From Heterohyrax brucei (Eukaryota > Chordata > Mammalia > Hyracoidea > Procaviidae), in assembly GCA_028571685.1 (NCBI GenBank), contig CM053146.1, forward strand, positions 69,715,931 to 69,779,930: a DNA stretch of 64,000 bases, written 5' to 3'. Below are positions 46,628 to 58,456 of the stretch, in pieces; the first letter of the stretch is position 1, and the number at the start of each line of letters is the position of its first letter. The notes under the pieces are model-generated. The model was given only the letters and a program-made list of their open reading frames with translations. It was not told the origin of the DNA and ran no database searches. The position numbers and the translations under genes were made by a program.

Positions 46628-47781
46628 GCTTGCTCTTAGGCCAACTGATTGGAAAAAAGTCAGTATTTATGATTAATTCCCAAGAAAGGTGATCCAAGCA
46701 AATGTGAAAATTATCAAACAATATCATTTATATCACACACAAGTAAAATTTTGCTCAAGATCATTCAAAAATGACTGCAACAGTATACTGACAGTAAACT
46801 GCCAGAAATTCAAGCTGGATTCAGAAGAGAAAGTGCAACCAGGGCTAGTATCGCTGATGTCAGATGAATCTTGACTGAAAGCAGAGAAAACCAGAAAGAC
46901 GTTTACCTGTGTTCACCGACTATGCAAAGGCATTTGACTGTGTGTATCATAACAAATTATGGCTAACATTGAGGGAAATGGAAATTCTGGAACACTTAAT
47001 TTTGCTCTTAAGTAATCTGTACGTGGATCAAGAGGAAGCTGTGCCAACAGAACAAGGGGACACTGCATGATTTAAAGTCAGTCAGGGAAGGTGTGTGTCA
47101 GGGTTGTATCCTTCCACCGTACGTTTTCAATCTGTATGCCAAGCAAATAATCTGAGGAGCTGATGTAGGCATCAGGATTGGAGGAAGACTCATTGACAAC
47201 TTGTTTTATGCAGATGACACAATCTTGCCAACTGGAAGTGAAGAGGATCTGAATGACATGAAGAGCAAAGACCACAGTTTCGTTTGGGATTGAACCTCAA
47301 CATCAAGAAAACGAGAAATCCTTACAACTGGACCGGAACGCAATATTATGATAAATGGAGAAAAGAGTGAGGTTGTCAAAGATTTCATTTTACTTGGTTT
47401 CACAGTCAACACCCATGGAAACAGCAGTCAAATCAAAAGAAGCATTGCATTGGGCAAAATCTTCTGCAAAAGACCTCTTTGAAGTATTGAAAAGTAAACA
47501 TGTCACCTTGAAGACTAAGATGTGCCTACCCAAGCCATGGTACTTTCAGTCACATCATATGCATGAGAAAGGTGGACACTGAGTAAGAAAGACAGAAGAA
47601 GAGTTGAAGGCTTTGAATTGTGGTATTAGAGAAGAATACTGAATGTACCATGGAGTGTCAAAAGAACTAACAAATCTGTTCCAGAAGAAGTAGAGATAGT
47701 GCTCCTTGCAAGCAAAGGTGATAAGACTGCGTTTACATACTTTGGACATGGTACAGTGGAAAGTCAGAAAAAAAGAGGAGG

Positions 47782-47786
47782 ACCCT
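47782..47786 (+). repeat. TSD of LTR 47787-48333, left copy
   Basis: ACCCT precedes the LTR and is repeated at 48334-48338. Removing LTR plus one copy restores contiguous RTE sequence. Confidence 0.9.
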
Positions 47787-48333
47787 TGTTTTAGTCAGCT
47801 AATGCTGCTGTAACAGAAATACCACAGAGTGGGTGGCTTTAACAAAGGAACATTTATTTTCACACAGTCTAGCCGTTTACTTTTACACAATCCAGTAGGC
47901 TCCAAGTCCAAGTTCAGGATGTCTGCTCCAGCAAAAGCCTTTCCCCTTTGTCATCTCTGGAGGCAAGTCCGTTACTGCACCAGTATTCATCCAAGGAGCA
48001 TCTTGGCACAGGAATCTCAGGACTGAAGGAAGTGCTTTTTTCTCCTGGTGCTGCCTTCTTGATGATGTGAGGTTCCCAACTCTCCTGCTTCTCTTTCCTT
48101 TTGTCTCTTGTAGGATGAAAGGATTAAGGGTGGGGCAAGGCATACTCCATGGAAACTCCCTTTACAGTGGAGCAGGAAGGCGATCCTATGAAGGAATTTC
48201 CAGTCCCACCTTAATCCTTTAAGGTACAGCATAGAAAAATCACGAAATGGCGGACAGTCAGAAAATATTGTAAATCATGGCCCAGCTAGATGGCTACACA
48301 TATTTTGGGGGGGACACAATGCAATCCATGACA
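47787..48333 (-). mobile_element. Solo MaLR/ERVL-like LTR in RTE, ACCCT TSD
   Basis: 547 bp with complementary LTR ends TGTTTTAGTC...ATGACA, homologous to 25541-26062 and (reversed) 45201-45722. A perfect 5-bp TSD shows clean integration into an RTE. A short internal repeat is visible near the left end (CACACAGTCTAGCCG and ACACAATCCAGTAGG). Confidence 0.92.
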
Positions 48334-48602
48334 ACCCTCAACAAGATGGATTGAGACAGTGGCTGCAAGGGTGTGCTTAAGCACAAAAATGATTGTGGGC
48401 ATGGTGCAAGACTGGGCAGTGCTTCATTTTGTTGTGCATAGGTCACTATGAGTAAGAACTGAATGGATGGCACCTAACAAACTCATTCTAGTTCTTCCAT
48501 AAAGTTATTTCTGATCCTTTTTATTCAATCTGTTCTATCTGATTCTTTATGATAAATTATTTAAAGCATTTCTATGGCTTTTAGCTTATTGTGTGTTATA
48601 CA

Positions 48603-49160
48603 AGGACTGCCAATTAAGTTCTTGAACTCATCCCAGAAAAAGTGCTATATAATTCATTGCTGAATATCACTATGGTCACCTTGGAACTACTCCCCTTGGG
48701 CAGCTACACACCAGCACCAGTGCTTAGTCCACCCATCAAAGTAATTTTGGAACTCTTTCACTGGAATGGCCAGCAGAGATGTCATTGGATTACCCTTCAT
48801 GTCCTAAATATCATCCAAATGTCTTCCTTTCAATATTTCTTTTATCTTTGGGTAAAGAACAAAGTCACTGGGGGCCAGATCAAGTGAATAGGGAGTGTGC
48901 TCTGATACAGTTATTTGTATACTGGCTAAAAACTCCCTCAGACAGCTATACAACTAAGGTCGTAAACTTGCCATCATGCCAGTGTGCACAACGGCATTCC
49001 AAAAATAGTTCCAAAATTGCACTGAAGGGTGGACTAGGTGCTGGCTTTGGTGCATAGCTTTGGTGCATAGCTTCCTAAGAGGAGTACCTTGATGGTGACC
49101 ATAGTGATATACAGCAATGAGACACGTAGCACTTAGAACAATTAAGTTTGGGGACAAAAC
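48603..49160 (-). mobile_element. Foldback mariner-derived element, copy 2
   Basis: The minus strand over 48900-48805 translates to TPYSLDLAPSDFVLYPKIK followed by EILKGRHLDDI, the C-terminal mariner transposase signature including the third catalytic Asp (DD34D class). The left arm (48603-48771; AGTGCTATATAATTCATTGC, ATCACTATGGTCACC, GTCCACCCATCAAAG) returns inverted at 48993-49150 (GGTGACCATAGTGATATAC, GGTGGACTAGG). Both arms therefore derive from the same transposon end, leaving a palindrome around a centre of about 220 bp. A 13-nt tandem repeat (TAGCTTTGGTGCA) lies near 49050. No N-terminal transposase part is present, so it is non-autonomous. Confidence 0.82.
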
Positions 49161-49179
49161 TATCAGGCCTCATAGATGT

Positions 49180-52100
49180 AGCATGGTACCTGGATTCTCT
49201 ATTGCACTCCATTGGTCTATTGCTATCTATCTTGGTACCAATACCTGGCTGTTTTAACTATTGTGGCAGTATGATAGGTTTCCAAGTCAGGTAATGTGAG
49301 GCTTTGCCCACTTCCTTCTTCTTATTCTGTAACACTTTACTTACCCTGGTCTTCTTTCTGTATGAAGTTGGTGATTTGTTTCTCTACCTCTTTAAAAAAT
49401 GACATTGGAACTTGTATTAGTATTGAATTGTATTTATAGATCGCTTTGGGTAGAAAAGACATTTTCACGATCTTAAGTCTTCCTATCCATGAGCAATGTA
49501 AATCTTCCTACTCATGAGAAAGGTAGGTTTCCCCAGTTATGTAGTTCTCTTTTGGTTTCTTCCAGCAGTCTTTCAATTTTCTTTGTATAGATCTCTTACA
49601 TCTCCAGTTGGGTTTATTTCTAAAGATTTTATCTTCGTGGGGCTACTGTAAATGGTATTGCTTGGTGATTTCCTCTTTGGTGGTCTCTTTGTTGATGTAA
49701 AGTCATCCAATTGATTTTATGTATGTTTATCTCATATCCTGATACTTTGCTGAACTCTTCTATTAGTTCCAGTAGGTTTTGTGGGTGTGTGTGCAGACTC
49801 TTTAGCATTTTCTGTGTATATCATCTGCAAATAGATATAGCGTTACTTCTTCCTTGCCAATTTAGATGTCCTTTGTTTCCTTACCCTGCCTGATTGCTCT
49901 GACTACAACCTCCAGCACATTGTTAAATAAAAGTAGTGACACTGGATATCCATGTCTGATTCCCATTCTCAAGGGGAATTTTCAAACTGTCTCCATTTAG
50001 CAGGATGTTGGCTGTTGGCTTTGCATAGACACCCCTTATTGTGTCAAGGAATTTCTCTTCTATTTTTTTCTGCTGAGATTTTTTAACATGAATGGGTGTT
50101 AAGCTTTGTCAAATGCCTTTTCCTCATCAATTGATTAAATTGAATGATTTTTATCTTTTATTTTATTTGTTTTTGTTTTTCCTGGAACCTTGGTATGAAT
50201 CCTACTTGGTTATGTTAAATTATTTTTTTGATATGTTGTTGAAATTCTATTGGCTAGAATTTATTTTTATTTTTTATTTTTTGAGGATTTTTGCATCTAA
50301 GTTCAAGGGAAATATTGGTCTGTAATTTTCCTTTTTTGTACTGTCCTATCAAGTTATGTTATCAGGGTTATGCTGGCTTCATTGAGTGAATATGGGAGTA
50401 TCCCATTTTTTTCTGTGCTGTGAAATAGCTTTAGTAACAGTGGTGTTAACTTTTCTCTAGAAGTTTTTATTAGGATTCTCCCGTGAAGTTGTCTGTACTA
50501 GTACTTCTTTTGGCTGGGAAGCTTTTTAGCTACCTTTTCAATCTCTTCTTTTTTGACGGGTTTATGAAGTCTTTCTACTTCTGTTTATGTTAGTTTTGGT
50601 AGGTGGCGTGTTTCCAGAAATTTGTTGATTTCCTCTAGGTTTTCAAATTTATTAGAGTACATTTTTTAAACCATTTTGTTATAATTCTTTTAATGTCAGT
50701 TGAGTCTGTTGTAATATCGTCCATCTCATTTTTTATTTGAGTTATTTGATTTGAGCCCTTTCTTCTTTTTGTACATGTGTATTTATTGAGGCAAATTGAC
50801 CTCAGAGCACTGCTTTTCCTCCAGCAGGATGTGTTTTCATTCTCACTTGATTCTAAGAATTTCTTTATTCTGCCCTTGATTTATTCTATACCCAGAAGTT
50901 TTTCAGCAAGATGCACTTCACTTTCCAAGTATGTGATTTTTTTTTTTTTTTTTACTCTTACTTCTTTTGCTGTTGATTTAGATGTTTCCAGCTTAATGGT
51001 CTGAGAAGTTGTTTTGCAATATTTCAATCCTTTGAATTTTGTTAAAACTTGCTTTATGGTGTAATATATGATCTATCCTGGAGAACATTTCATGTGCACT
51101 GAAGAAGGTATACTTGTCTGTTGTTGGGTGGAGTGTTCTGTATATGTCTAAATGGTCGAGTGGGTTGATTGTGGCATTTACGTCTTCCATGCCCTCATTG
51201 AGCTTCTTTCTGGATGTTCTGCACATCACCAAAAGTGGTATGTTTCCTACTATTTTCGGGGAGCTATTTCCTTTACAGTGCTGTTAGAATAGGTTTCATG
51301 TATTTAGAAGCTCTAACACTGAGTGTGTAAATATTTAATATGGTTATATCCTGATATATTAATACTTAAGCAATATATAATGACCTTCCTTGTTTACTGT
51401 GGTGCATTTTACTTTGAAGTCTACTTTATTTGTAATTAAACATTGTTACTACTGCTGTTTTATGAAAGTGGTTACCTTGTTATAAATTTTTGCAGCCTTT
51501 GAATCTAAGGTGTGCCTCTTGTAGGCAGCATATAGATGGGTCTTATTTTTTGTTTTGTTTTAAATCCATTCTACTACTCTTTGTCCTTCTATTTGTGCAT
51601 TTAACCCATTTACATTCAATGTAATTATTTATAGGTATGAATTTAGTGCTGTCATTTTGGAGACTTTTTTTGTGTGTCATTGACAGATTCTTTGTTCAAC
51701 TTGGTTTTATGTCCTGAGTCTTTTTTCTTTATGGGTTTTCTTTCAGTTTCATTGTTTTTAGTTCTATATCTACTGAAACTTCTTTATTTTGTTTCTTGTT
51801 TTGATGAGTAGGATTGTTAATTTCCTTTGAAGTTACCTTAATATTTACCCCTAATGTCTTAAGTTTAAAGCAGTCTTTAATTTCTTTGTGTCACCTAAGT
51901 TTCTCACCATCTGAAATATCTATGAAGATATTACTTTTAGGCATTCTTTTTGGTATAATGTTGTCATCAATTAATTACTAATATCTCTGTTTCCTTATTT
52001 TTGTGTTTCAGCTTTGATTTATGTTTGTGTTGTCTCTGTGTTGATATCTGGATGCTCTGTCCTGCCTTTTGTCCTTGAGTACATATCTGCTGTCATTGAT

Positions 52101-52345
52101 TTTCTAATCAAAGAATGTCCTTCAATGTTTCTTGTAAATTTGGTATGGTTACTGCAAATTGTCTAAACGTCTTTTTATATTGAAATGCTGTAATTTAACC
52201 ATCATATTTGACAGTTTTGCAGGATATATGCTTTTTGGCTGGCAATTTTTTTTACCCCTTCAAGACTTTGTGTATGTCATTTCACTATCTTCTTGGCAAC
52301 ATAGTTTCTGATCAGTTACCTGAGTTTAATCTTATTGACTGTCTT
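49180..52345 (-). mobile_element. Old L1, left segment, minus strand
   Basis: A diverged L1 in reverse: ORF2 C-terminal and RT (49200-50480; CCTGATTGCTCTGACTACAA, AATGCCTTTTCCTCATC), linker and EN (50480-51500; the frame at 50993-51232 on the minus strand keeps SRIDHILHHKASFNKIQRIE), the ORF2 start zone (CATTTACATTCAATGTAATT at 51609), spacer and part of ORF1 to 52345. It is clearly older than the L1 that interrupts it. A pure T run lies at 50938-50954. It continues at 58457. Confidence 0.82.
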
Positions 52346-52429
52346 TTGTACATGAGTATATATACCATAGTTTACCTATCCATTCTTCTGTTGTTGGGCA
52401 TCTGGATTGATTTCATCTTTTTGCTGTCG

Positions 52430-55366
52430 TGGACTGTGCTGCAATAAACATTCTTGTGCATGTGTCCATTGGTGTGAAAGGCCTTGATTCTGTAGGATAT
52501 ATTCCAAGTAGTGGAATTACTGGGTCAAATGGTATATCTATATCCATTTTTTTAAGGAAGCGTCAGATTGCTTTCCAAAGAGGCTGGACCATTTTGCAAC
52601 CCCACCAACAGTGTAGAAGAGTTCTACTTTCTCCACAGCCTCTCCAGCATTTGTTGTTTTGTGTTTTTTGGATCACAGCCAACCTTGTTGGGGTGAGATG
52701 GTGTCTCGTTGTAGTCTTGATTTGAATTTCTTTAATAACTAAAGATCGTGAACATGACTACATGTGTTTTTTGGCTGCCTGGATCTCCTCTTTAGAGAAG
52801 TGTCTGTCCATCTCCTTTACCCATCACTTAATTGGATGATTTATCATTTTATTGCTGTTTTGTAATATCTTATGGATTATGGAGATCAGGTGTCAGTGTG
52901 ACATAGAGTTGCCAAATATTTTTTCCCATTCTGTAGGTGGCCTTTTAATTCTACTAATAAAGTCTTTGGATCAGCAAAAGTGTTTGATTCTTAATAGTTC
53001 CCATTTATCTATTTTTTCTTCTGTTGATTGTGGTTTTTTTGACAGATTTTAAGGTCTGTCTACATTGTGTATTAAAACTTCCATTGTTGTTCCTACCTTC
53101 TCTTGGATGAGCTTTATTGTTTTAGGTTTGATATTTAGGTCTTTGGCTTGGCATCCAGTTGGAGTTGATTTTTGTATAAGGTGTAAGATATGTATCTTGT
53201 TTCAATTTATTGCAGGTGGCTATCCAATTTTGCCAGCACCATTTGTTGAAGATACTGTTTTTCCCCGATTTAATGTCTTATGGCCTTTGTCAAATATCAG
53301 CTGTTCATAGGCAGATGGGTCTCAATTCTGTTTCATTGATCTATTTGTCTGTTCTTGTAACAGTACCAGGCTGTTTTGACCACTGTGGCAGTGTAGCATG
53401 TTCTAAGGTCAGGTAACAAGAGGCCTCCCGGTGTGTTCTTATTCTTTAGTAGAACCTTACTTATCCAGGGATTCTTCACTTTCCAAACAAATTTGATCAT
53501 TTGTTTCTCCATCTCATTAATAAATGACACCAGAACTTGTATTGAGATTGCATTATATAAATATTTTGCTTTGTGTAAAATAGACATTTTCACAATGTTA
53601 AGCCTTCCTATCCATGAGCAGGGTAGATTGTTGCACTTATCTAATTCTGTCTTAGCTTCTTGTAGTAAGGTCTTGTAGTTCTCTTTGTAAAGGTCTGTTA
53701 TTTCTCTGGTTAGATTAATTCCTAGGTACTCTATCTTCTTGTCTTTTGTGTTATTTATGTGGTTAATCACATTAATTGTTTTTCTGATATTGAACCAGCC
53801 TTGCATCCCTGGTATGAATCCAACTCGGTCATGATGGATTATTTTTTGGATATGTTATTGTATTCTATTAGCAAGAATTTTGTTGACGATTTTTGCATCT
53901 AGATTCATGAGTGATGTCGATCTGTAGTTCTATTTTTTGGTTGGGTCTTTCTCTGGCTTTGGTTTCAGGGTTATGCTGGCTTCACAGAATGAGTTTGGGA
54001 GTACTCCTTCCCTTTCTATACTGTGAAATAAAGTCTCAGTAGCATTGGAGATAACTCTTCTCTAAAAGCTTGGTAGAATTCTGCACTGAAGCGTTCTGGG
54101 CCTGGGCTTTTTTTGGTTGGCATTGTTTTGATGACATTTTCAATCTCTTCCTTTGTGATGGGTTTATTAAGTTGTTCTGCTTCACGCTGTGATAATTTGA
54201 GTAGGTGGTATGAATCAAGGAATTTGCCCATTTCCTCTAGCTTTTCAAATTTGTTAGAGTACAGTCTTTCATATTATTCTGTTATATTTTTGATTTCTGT
54301 CGCATCTGTTGTGACAACCCCCCTCTCATTTCTAATTTGGGTTATTCGTTTTCTTCCCTGCTTTTCTTTAGTAGTTTTAGCCAGTGGTTTGTCAGTGTTG
54401 TTGATCTTTTCAAAAAACCAGCTTTTCGTCTTCTCAATTATTTTTCTATTCTCTAATTCATTTAGCTCTGCTCTAATCTTTATGATCTGGTTTCTTTTGG
54501 TGCCTGAGGGGTTCCTCTGTCATTCTCTCTCCACTTGTTCAAGCTGAAGGGTTAGTTCCTTCATTTGGTTTCTTTCTTCCTTCCAGATGTGTGCATTTAT
54601 GGAAATAAACAGACCTCTGAGTACTCCTTTGGCTGTATCCTATAGGTTCTGATAGGAAGTGCTTTCATTCTCATTGGAATCCATGAATTTCTTTATTTCA
54701 TCCTTGATTTCTTCTATAACCCATGGTTTTTTTGAGCAAGATGTTCAGTTTCCAAGAGTTACACTTTCTATCTATATTTTTTCTGCTATTGATTTTGACT
54801 TTTATGGCTTTACGATCTGAGAAGATGCTTTGCAGTAATTCAATGGTGTGGATTTTTTTGAGAGTTGTGTTATGTCCTAACACATGGTCAATTCTGGAGA
54901 CTGTTCCATGTGCACTAGAGAAGAAGGTGTAGTTGTCTGTTGATAGGTGGAAAGTTCTGTTTATATTAATGAGGTTTAGTTGGTTAACTGTGGCAATCAG
55001 GTCTTCTGTATCTTTACTGAGCTTTTTTCTAGATGATCTGTCCAGTATTCAGAGTGGAGTGTTGAAGTCTCGCACTACTATTGTGAAGTAATCTAACTCT
55101 TTTTTGAATATAGTCAGTATTTCTTTGATGTATTTAGGTGCTCTGATATTAGGTGCATAAATATTTAATATAGTTAAGTCTGGCTTGTGTACTGAACCTT
55201 TCAGCAATAAATAGTGCCCATCTTTGTCCACAATGGTGGATTTTACATTAAAATTGATTTTATCTGAGATTAAAATTGCCACACCTGCTCTTCTTTGTTC
55301 ATTGTTAGCTTGATATACATTCTTCCATCCTTTATTTTTCAGTTTGTTCCTATCTTTAGGTCTCAA
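52430..55366 (-). pseudogene. L1 ORF2 pseudogene with internal RT deletion
   Basis: EN is in 54698-55366 on the minus strand (NEQRRAGVAILISDKINFNV; the metal-site block reads VVRDFNTPL, with Arg where Gly is usual). RT follows at 54016-54231 ([20 protein letters not shown]). The frame 53333-53806 joins [20 protein letters not shown] directly to [17 protein letters not shown]. These lie about 510 bp apart in the full-length copy (17222 and 17734), so the RT active site is deleted. The C-terminal Cys-rich region is in 52620-52725 as complement. The EN N-terminus continues beyond the solo LTR at 55972-56060. Non-functional. Confidence 0.88.
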
Positions 55367-55389
55367 GTGAGTTCCTTGTAGACAACATG

Positions 55390-55971
55390 TGTGGTGGTCA
55401 GGATTATGTCAACTTGGCTACTGCATATTTGGTTGCTGTATTAAGTGGCAGGGTGTGGTTTGTGGTGGCTCCCTGCTCCTTGGCTCTCATCTCATGACCT
55501 TTCACTACGGCGGCTGGTTACTCACATGGCCAGGAGCTCCTGCTCTCTTCTTCCAGCATCTTGTTCCAGGACTTGAGCTAGGAGCTGTTAGACTCATCAG
55601 TCCTTACAGTTGGAACTTGAGAGTCCTGCTCCCTGACCTGCCGATCCTGGGTTCGCCAGCCTCTGCCCGCTCCTGCTCCCTGACCTGCTGATCCTGGTTT
55701 TGCCATCCTCTGTCGCTTCATCTCACCACCAGCTTGGGATCCACTGACCTACACAACCGGTGATCTAGAACTCTGGCCTCTGACTTGCTGACCTTGGGTT
55801 CCTCAGCTTCCGTGGCCACGTGAGGCTTGTGCCAGAGCTTGGGACATTCAGCTTCTGTGATTACGTGAGCTGTTTCCTATATTTGTGTCTATCTATCTAT
55901 ATATTATAAATCTTTCCTTGTACCTACACGTGTTAGTGATTTTGCTTCCCTAGAAAACCCAGCCTAAGACA
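55390..55971 (+). mobile_element. Solo ERV-L-like LTR inside L1
   Basis: The sequence runs TGTGGTGGTCAGG to CCTAAGACA, the same family as 30052-30595. L1 sequence reads across it (GTAGACAACAT | ATATGGATAGATC). ATATG after the LTR and ACATG before it suggest a 5-bp TSD with one or two changes. About 45 bp are tandemly duplicated inside (CTCCTGCTCCCTGACCTG at about 55624 and 55672). No primer-binding site follows, as expected for a solo LTR. Confidence 0.88.
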
Positions 55972-56525
55972 ATATGGATAGATCATGTCTTTTGATCTAA
56001 GATGTCACTCGATGTCTCTTTACTGGAGCATTCAATCCATTCACATTCAATGTAACTATTGATAGATATGTGTTCACTGATGCCATTGTGATATGTTTAT
56101 TTTTGTGTTGATGTTTTCTCTGTTGTTCTCATTAGTCTGTTTTGGGACATTCTTTTTTGTGAGTTAATTTTTCACCTTTTTCAGAGCTGGTTTTGTAGTT
56201 GTTGAGACTCCTGTGTTACATTTCTGGAAATGCTATTATACATCTTTGTTGTGCTTTACAGCTGCCCCTATAGTCCCCCTTAATAAAGTATATATAAACC
56301 CAATTTTAATTACTATTAGTCTTCTCATCATCCTCTCCATCTGGAAGGACTATAATGACTGTAGTGCATTCCTCTTTTTAATATGATGGCACTATAGTTT
56401 TCATGATAATCACTGGATTGTTTCTTTCAGTATTAAAGCTGTGATTGACTTTGGAGCCTTCCCTAACTGAGTAGAGTTCTGAGTAATGTGTCATTCTAAA
56501 ATGTAAAGTTAGTGATTCTGTTCTT

Positions 56526-57454
56526 CTAAGCCAAAGCCAAGACTTCTTTCAGTATTTCTTGTAGTTTTGGTTTGTTTTTTACAAAGTCTCTGAGTTTCTG
56601 TTTATCTGCGAATGTCTTAATTTCATTTTCATATTTGAAAGATAGTTTTACAGGATATATAATTCTTGGTTGGAAGTTCTTCTCCTTCAAGGCTTCAAAT
56701 GTGTCGTGCCGCTGTCTCCATGCCAGCATGGTTTCTGCTGAGAAATGTGATGAAAGCCTACAGCGTTTCCCTCTGAATGTTAGCTTTGCTTTGAGTCTGG
56801 CTGCCTTTAAGAGTTGCTGCTTATGTTTCATTTTCTTAAGCTTGATTAGAATATGTCTTGCAGTCTTTCTTTTGAGATCTATATTGGGTGGCATATGATA
56901 TGCATCTGAGATGTCTATATTCTCTTCCTTCATGATTTCTGGGAAGTTTTCTTTCAGCAGCTCAGCAACGATACTCTGTGTTCTCACGTGTCTCATCCTA
57001 TTCAGGGACTCCAATTAATCGAAGTTTGTTCCTCGTAATAGAGTCCCACATTCTTCTTCATTTTTCTTGTTTTAATTTTTTCTGATTTCTGCTCGTAGAC
57101 ACTGGCATCAGTAGCTCTGTCTTCCAAGTCAGAAATTCTTTTTTCTATTTGTTCTATTCTGTTTTCTTGGCTTTGAATGGAATTTTCTATGTCTTTGAGT
57201 TTGTTCTTGATCTGTTGGATTTCGTACTGGTGTTCCATCAGATCGAACAGCTTGTTTAATTTTTCATTTTGTTCTGCTGCATTTTGTATAAGGTCTAGAA
57301 GGGCTCTGTATATAATCATTTTGTATTCACTTTCTGATGATTTCATAAAAGTTTCTTTATCTGGAATACCCCTTGGTTGTTTTGTTTGGGAGCCTTCTGA
57401 AGCCATGGGTGATTTCTTGCATGCCATAAGTGTCTGTTGCTTCTTGGGTCACAT
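56526..57454 (-). pseudogene. L1 ORF1 pseudogene
   Basis: The original start ATG (57452-57454, complement) is followed at once by a TGA second codon. Downstream, the frame 57002-57427 encodes the N-terminus and coiled coil (MEHQYEIQQIKNKLKDIENS, IEQIEKRISDLEDRATDAS), then shifts near 57010 into 56526-57014, which encodes the RRM end and C-terminal domain (AYHMPPNIDLKRKTARHILI, KLSFKYENEIKTFADKQKL). Apart from the stop at codon 2, the frameshift near 57010 and small indels, the order matches the intact ORF1p at 14081-15040. Confidence 0.88.
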
Positions 57455-58456
57455 GTGAGTAAGTAGAGGCTGGAAAAGATACTGTGAGAATGGACTGCAG
57501 ATGTTTCTCTAGGCTGTCTTAAAATGTAAAGCAAAAGGTATGTGACCACTTCCGAAGTCTGTCAGGTCTTCAGGTGTAGAGGTCCCTCTTCTCAACTGGC
57601 AAAGTAAGGACCTCTATATCCAACCCCAGATGATACAAAATAATTCAGAATACAGCAATGCTACTGCCCTGTTGGCCTCTGCTGACAGGGCCCAGCCTTA
57701 GGCAACATTGTGTAAACTACTACTTTTCTGGTAGAAAAGCGCTCTCCTGTGGGCAGTTTCTGGCTCCGAAGCTAAGAAATAGGTCCAGCTGTGGCCACCA
57801 TATCCAAGGTGGTGCCCTCCACACAGGCAGCAAGTAGAGGGCCTAAAGGTGCCAAGAGGTAGTGATTCCTCTGCCTCTGTTTCCAGGCCCCCACCATAGA
57901 TGACACTGTGTAAATTACTGCTTTTCTGTCAGAGAAGCACTGTTCTGTTTGCAGGCGCTGGCTCCCAGGCTAACAATTAGGTCCCGCTAAAATCCTCGTA
58001 TCCAACATGGCGTCCCACACTCTGGCAGTGTGGTACTGTACAAACCCCACTGTGGCAGTGATAAACAGACAGTCCCAAAGTGGCTAGATTAAGAGAGTCC
58101 TAAGCCTGGCTCTCAAAATATGGGAATTCTGCCTGCTTATCCCCCCAGCAGTGAGTCTGAATCTAGCCACTAGGCAAGAACCAGCTCCAGCCACCAGCCA
58201 AGACAGAGAAAAAAAAAGTCAAAATGATGCATTTACCTTCAGTCTGTGAGAGCCAGGGCTAGCCAGGAGTGGGAGTCAGTGAAAGAGAGGAGGTTTTTTG
58301 CTCAGTGGTATGAATTTCAAATTAACAGCCCTGTGCCGTGTCCTGGAGGCTCACTAGGTGACCAGAAGGCTCCGTTTGATTATCAGTCAGGTCTTAGTTT
58401 CCAGAGGTATATAAGGAGATGTGTGCTTAGTATGCCATCTTGACTTGGCCCCTTAA
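57455..58456 (-). promoter_or_regulatory. L1 5' UTR with two tandem leader units
   Basis: The start block on the minus strand contains TCAAGATGGC (YY1-type core, 58436-58445). Two diverged units recur: 57685-57872 (GCAACATTGTGTAAACTAC, AAAGCGCTCTCCTGTGG, AAATAGGTCCAGCTG) and 57873-58030 (GACACTGTGTAAATTAC, AGAAGCACTGTTCTG, AATTAGGTCCCGCTA). Promoter function is inferred from position and human L1 analogy. Confidence 0.7.

Larger units (their letters stand above)
46628..48482 (+). mobile_element. RTE-type LINE split by an LTR
   Basis: RTE sequence at 46628-47786 and 48334-48482, with an LTR between. The RT region keeps DYAKAFDC (46918-46941) and the catalytic YADD (TATGCAGATGAC at about 47209-47220) flanked by LFYADDTILP. 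The C-terminal segment includes GAGAAAAGAGTGAGGTTGTC (47357) and GGTACTTTCAGTCACATCAT. The tail is ATGGCACCTAAC (48467-48478). The remaining open frames are under 80 codons, so the ORF is dead despite an intact active-site tetrad. The element is 5' truncated within RT. Confidence 0.88.
52347..58456 (-). mobile_element. Younger L1 inserted in the old L1, minus strand
   Basis: From the right: leader start (complement of GGGGCCAAGTCAAGATGGC at 58437-58455), 5' UTR with two roughly 190-bp units (57685-57872 and 57873-58030), ORF1 (56526-57454), ORF2 (55366 down to about 52430), stopping at 52347 just beyond the ORF2 end. The 3' UTR and tail are missing, which is unusual because L1 truncations normally affect the 5' end. 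Within RT about 0.5 kb is deleted (junction near 53742). A solo LTR sits at 55390-55971. The old L1 continues on both sides. Confidence 0.9.
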
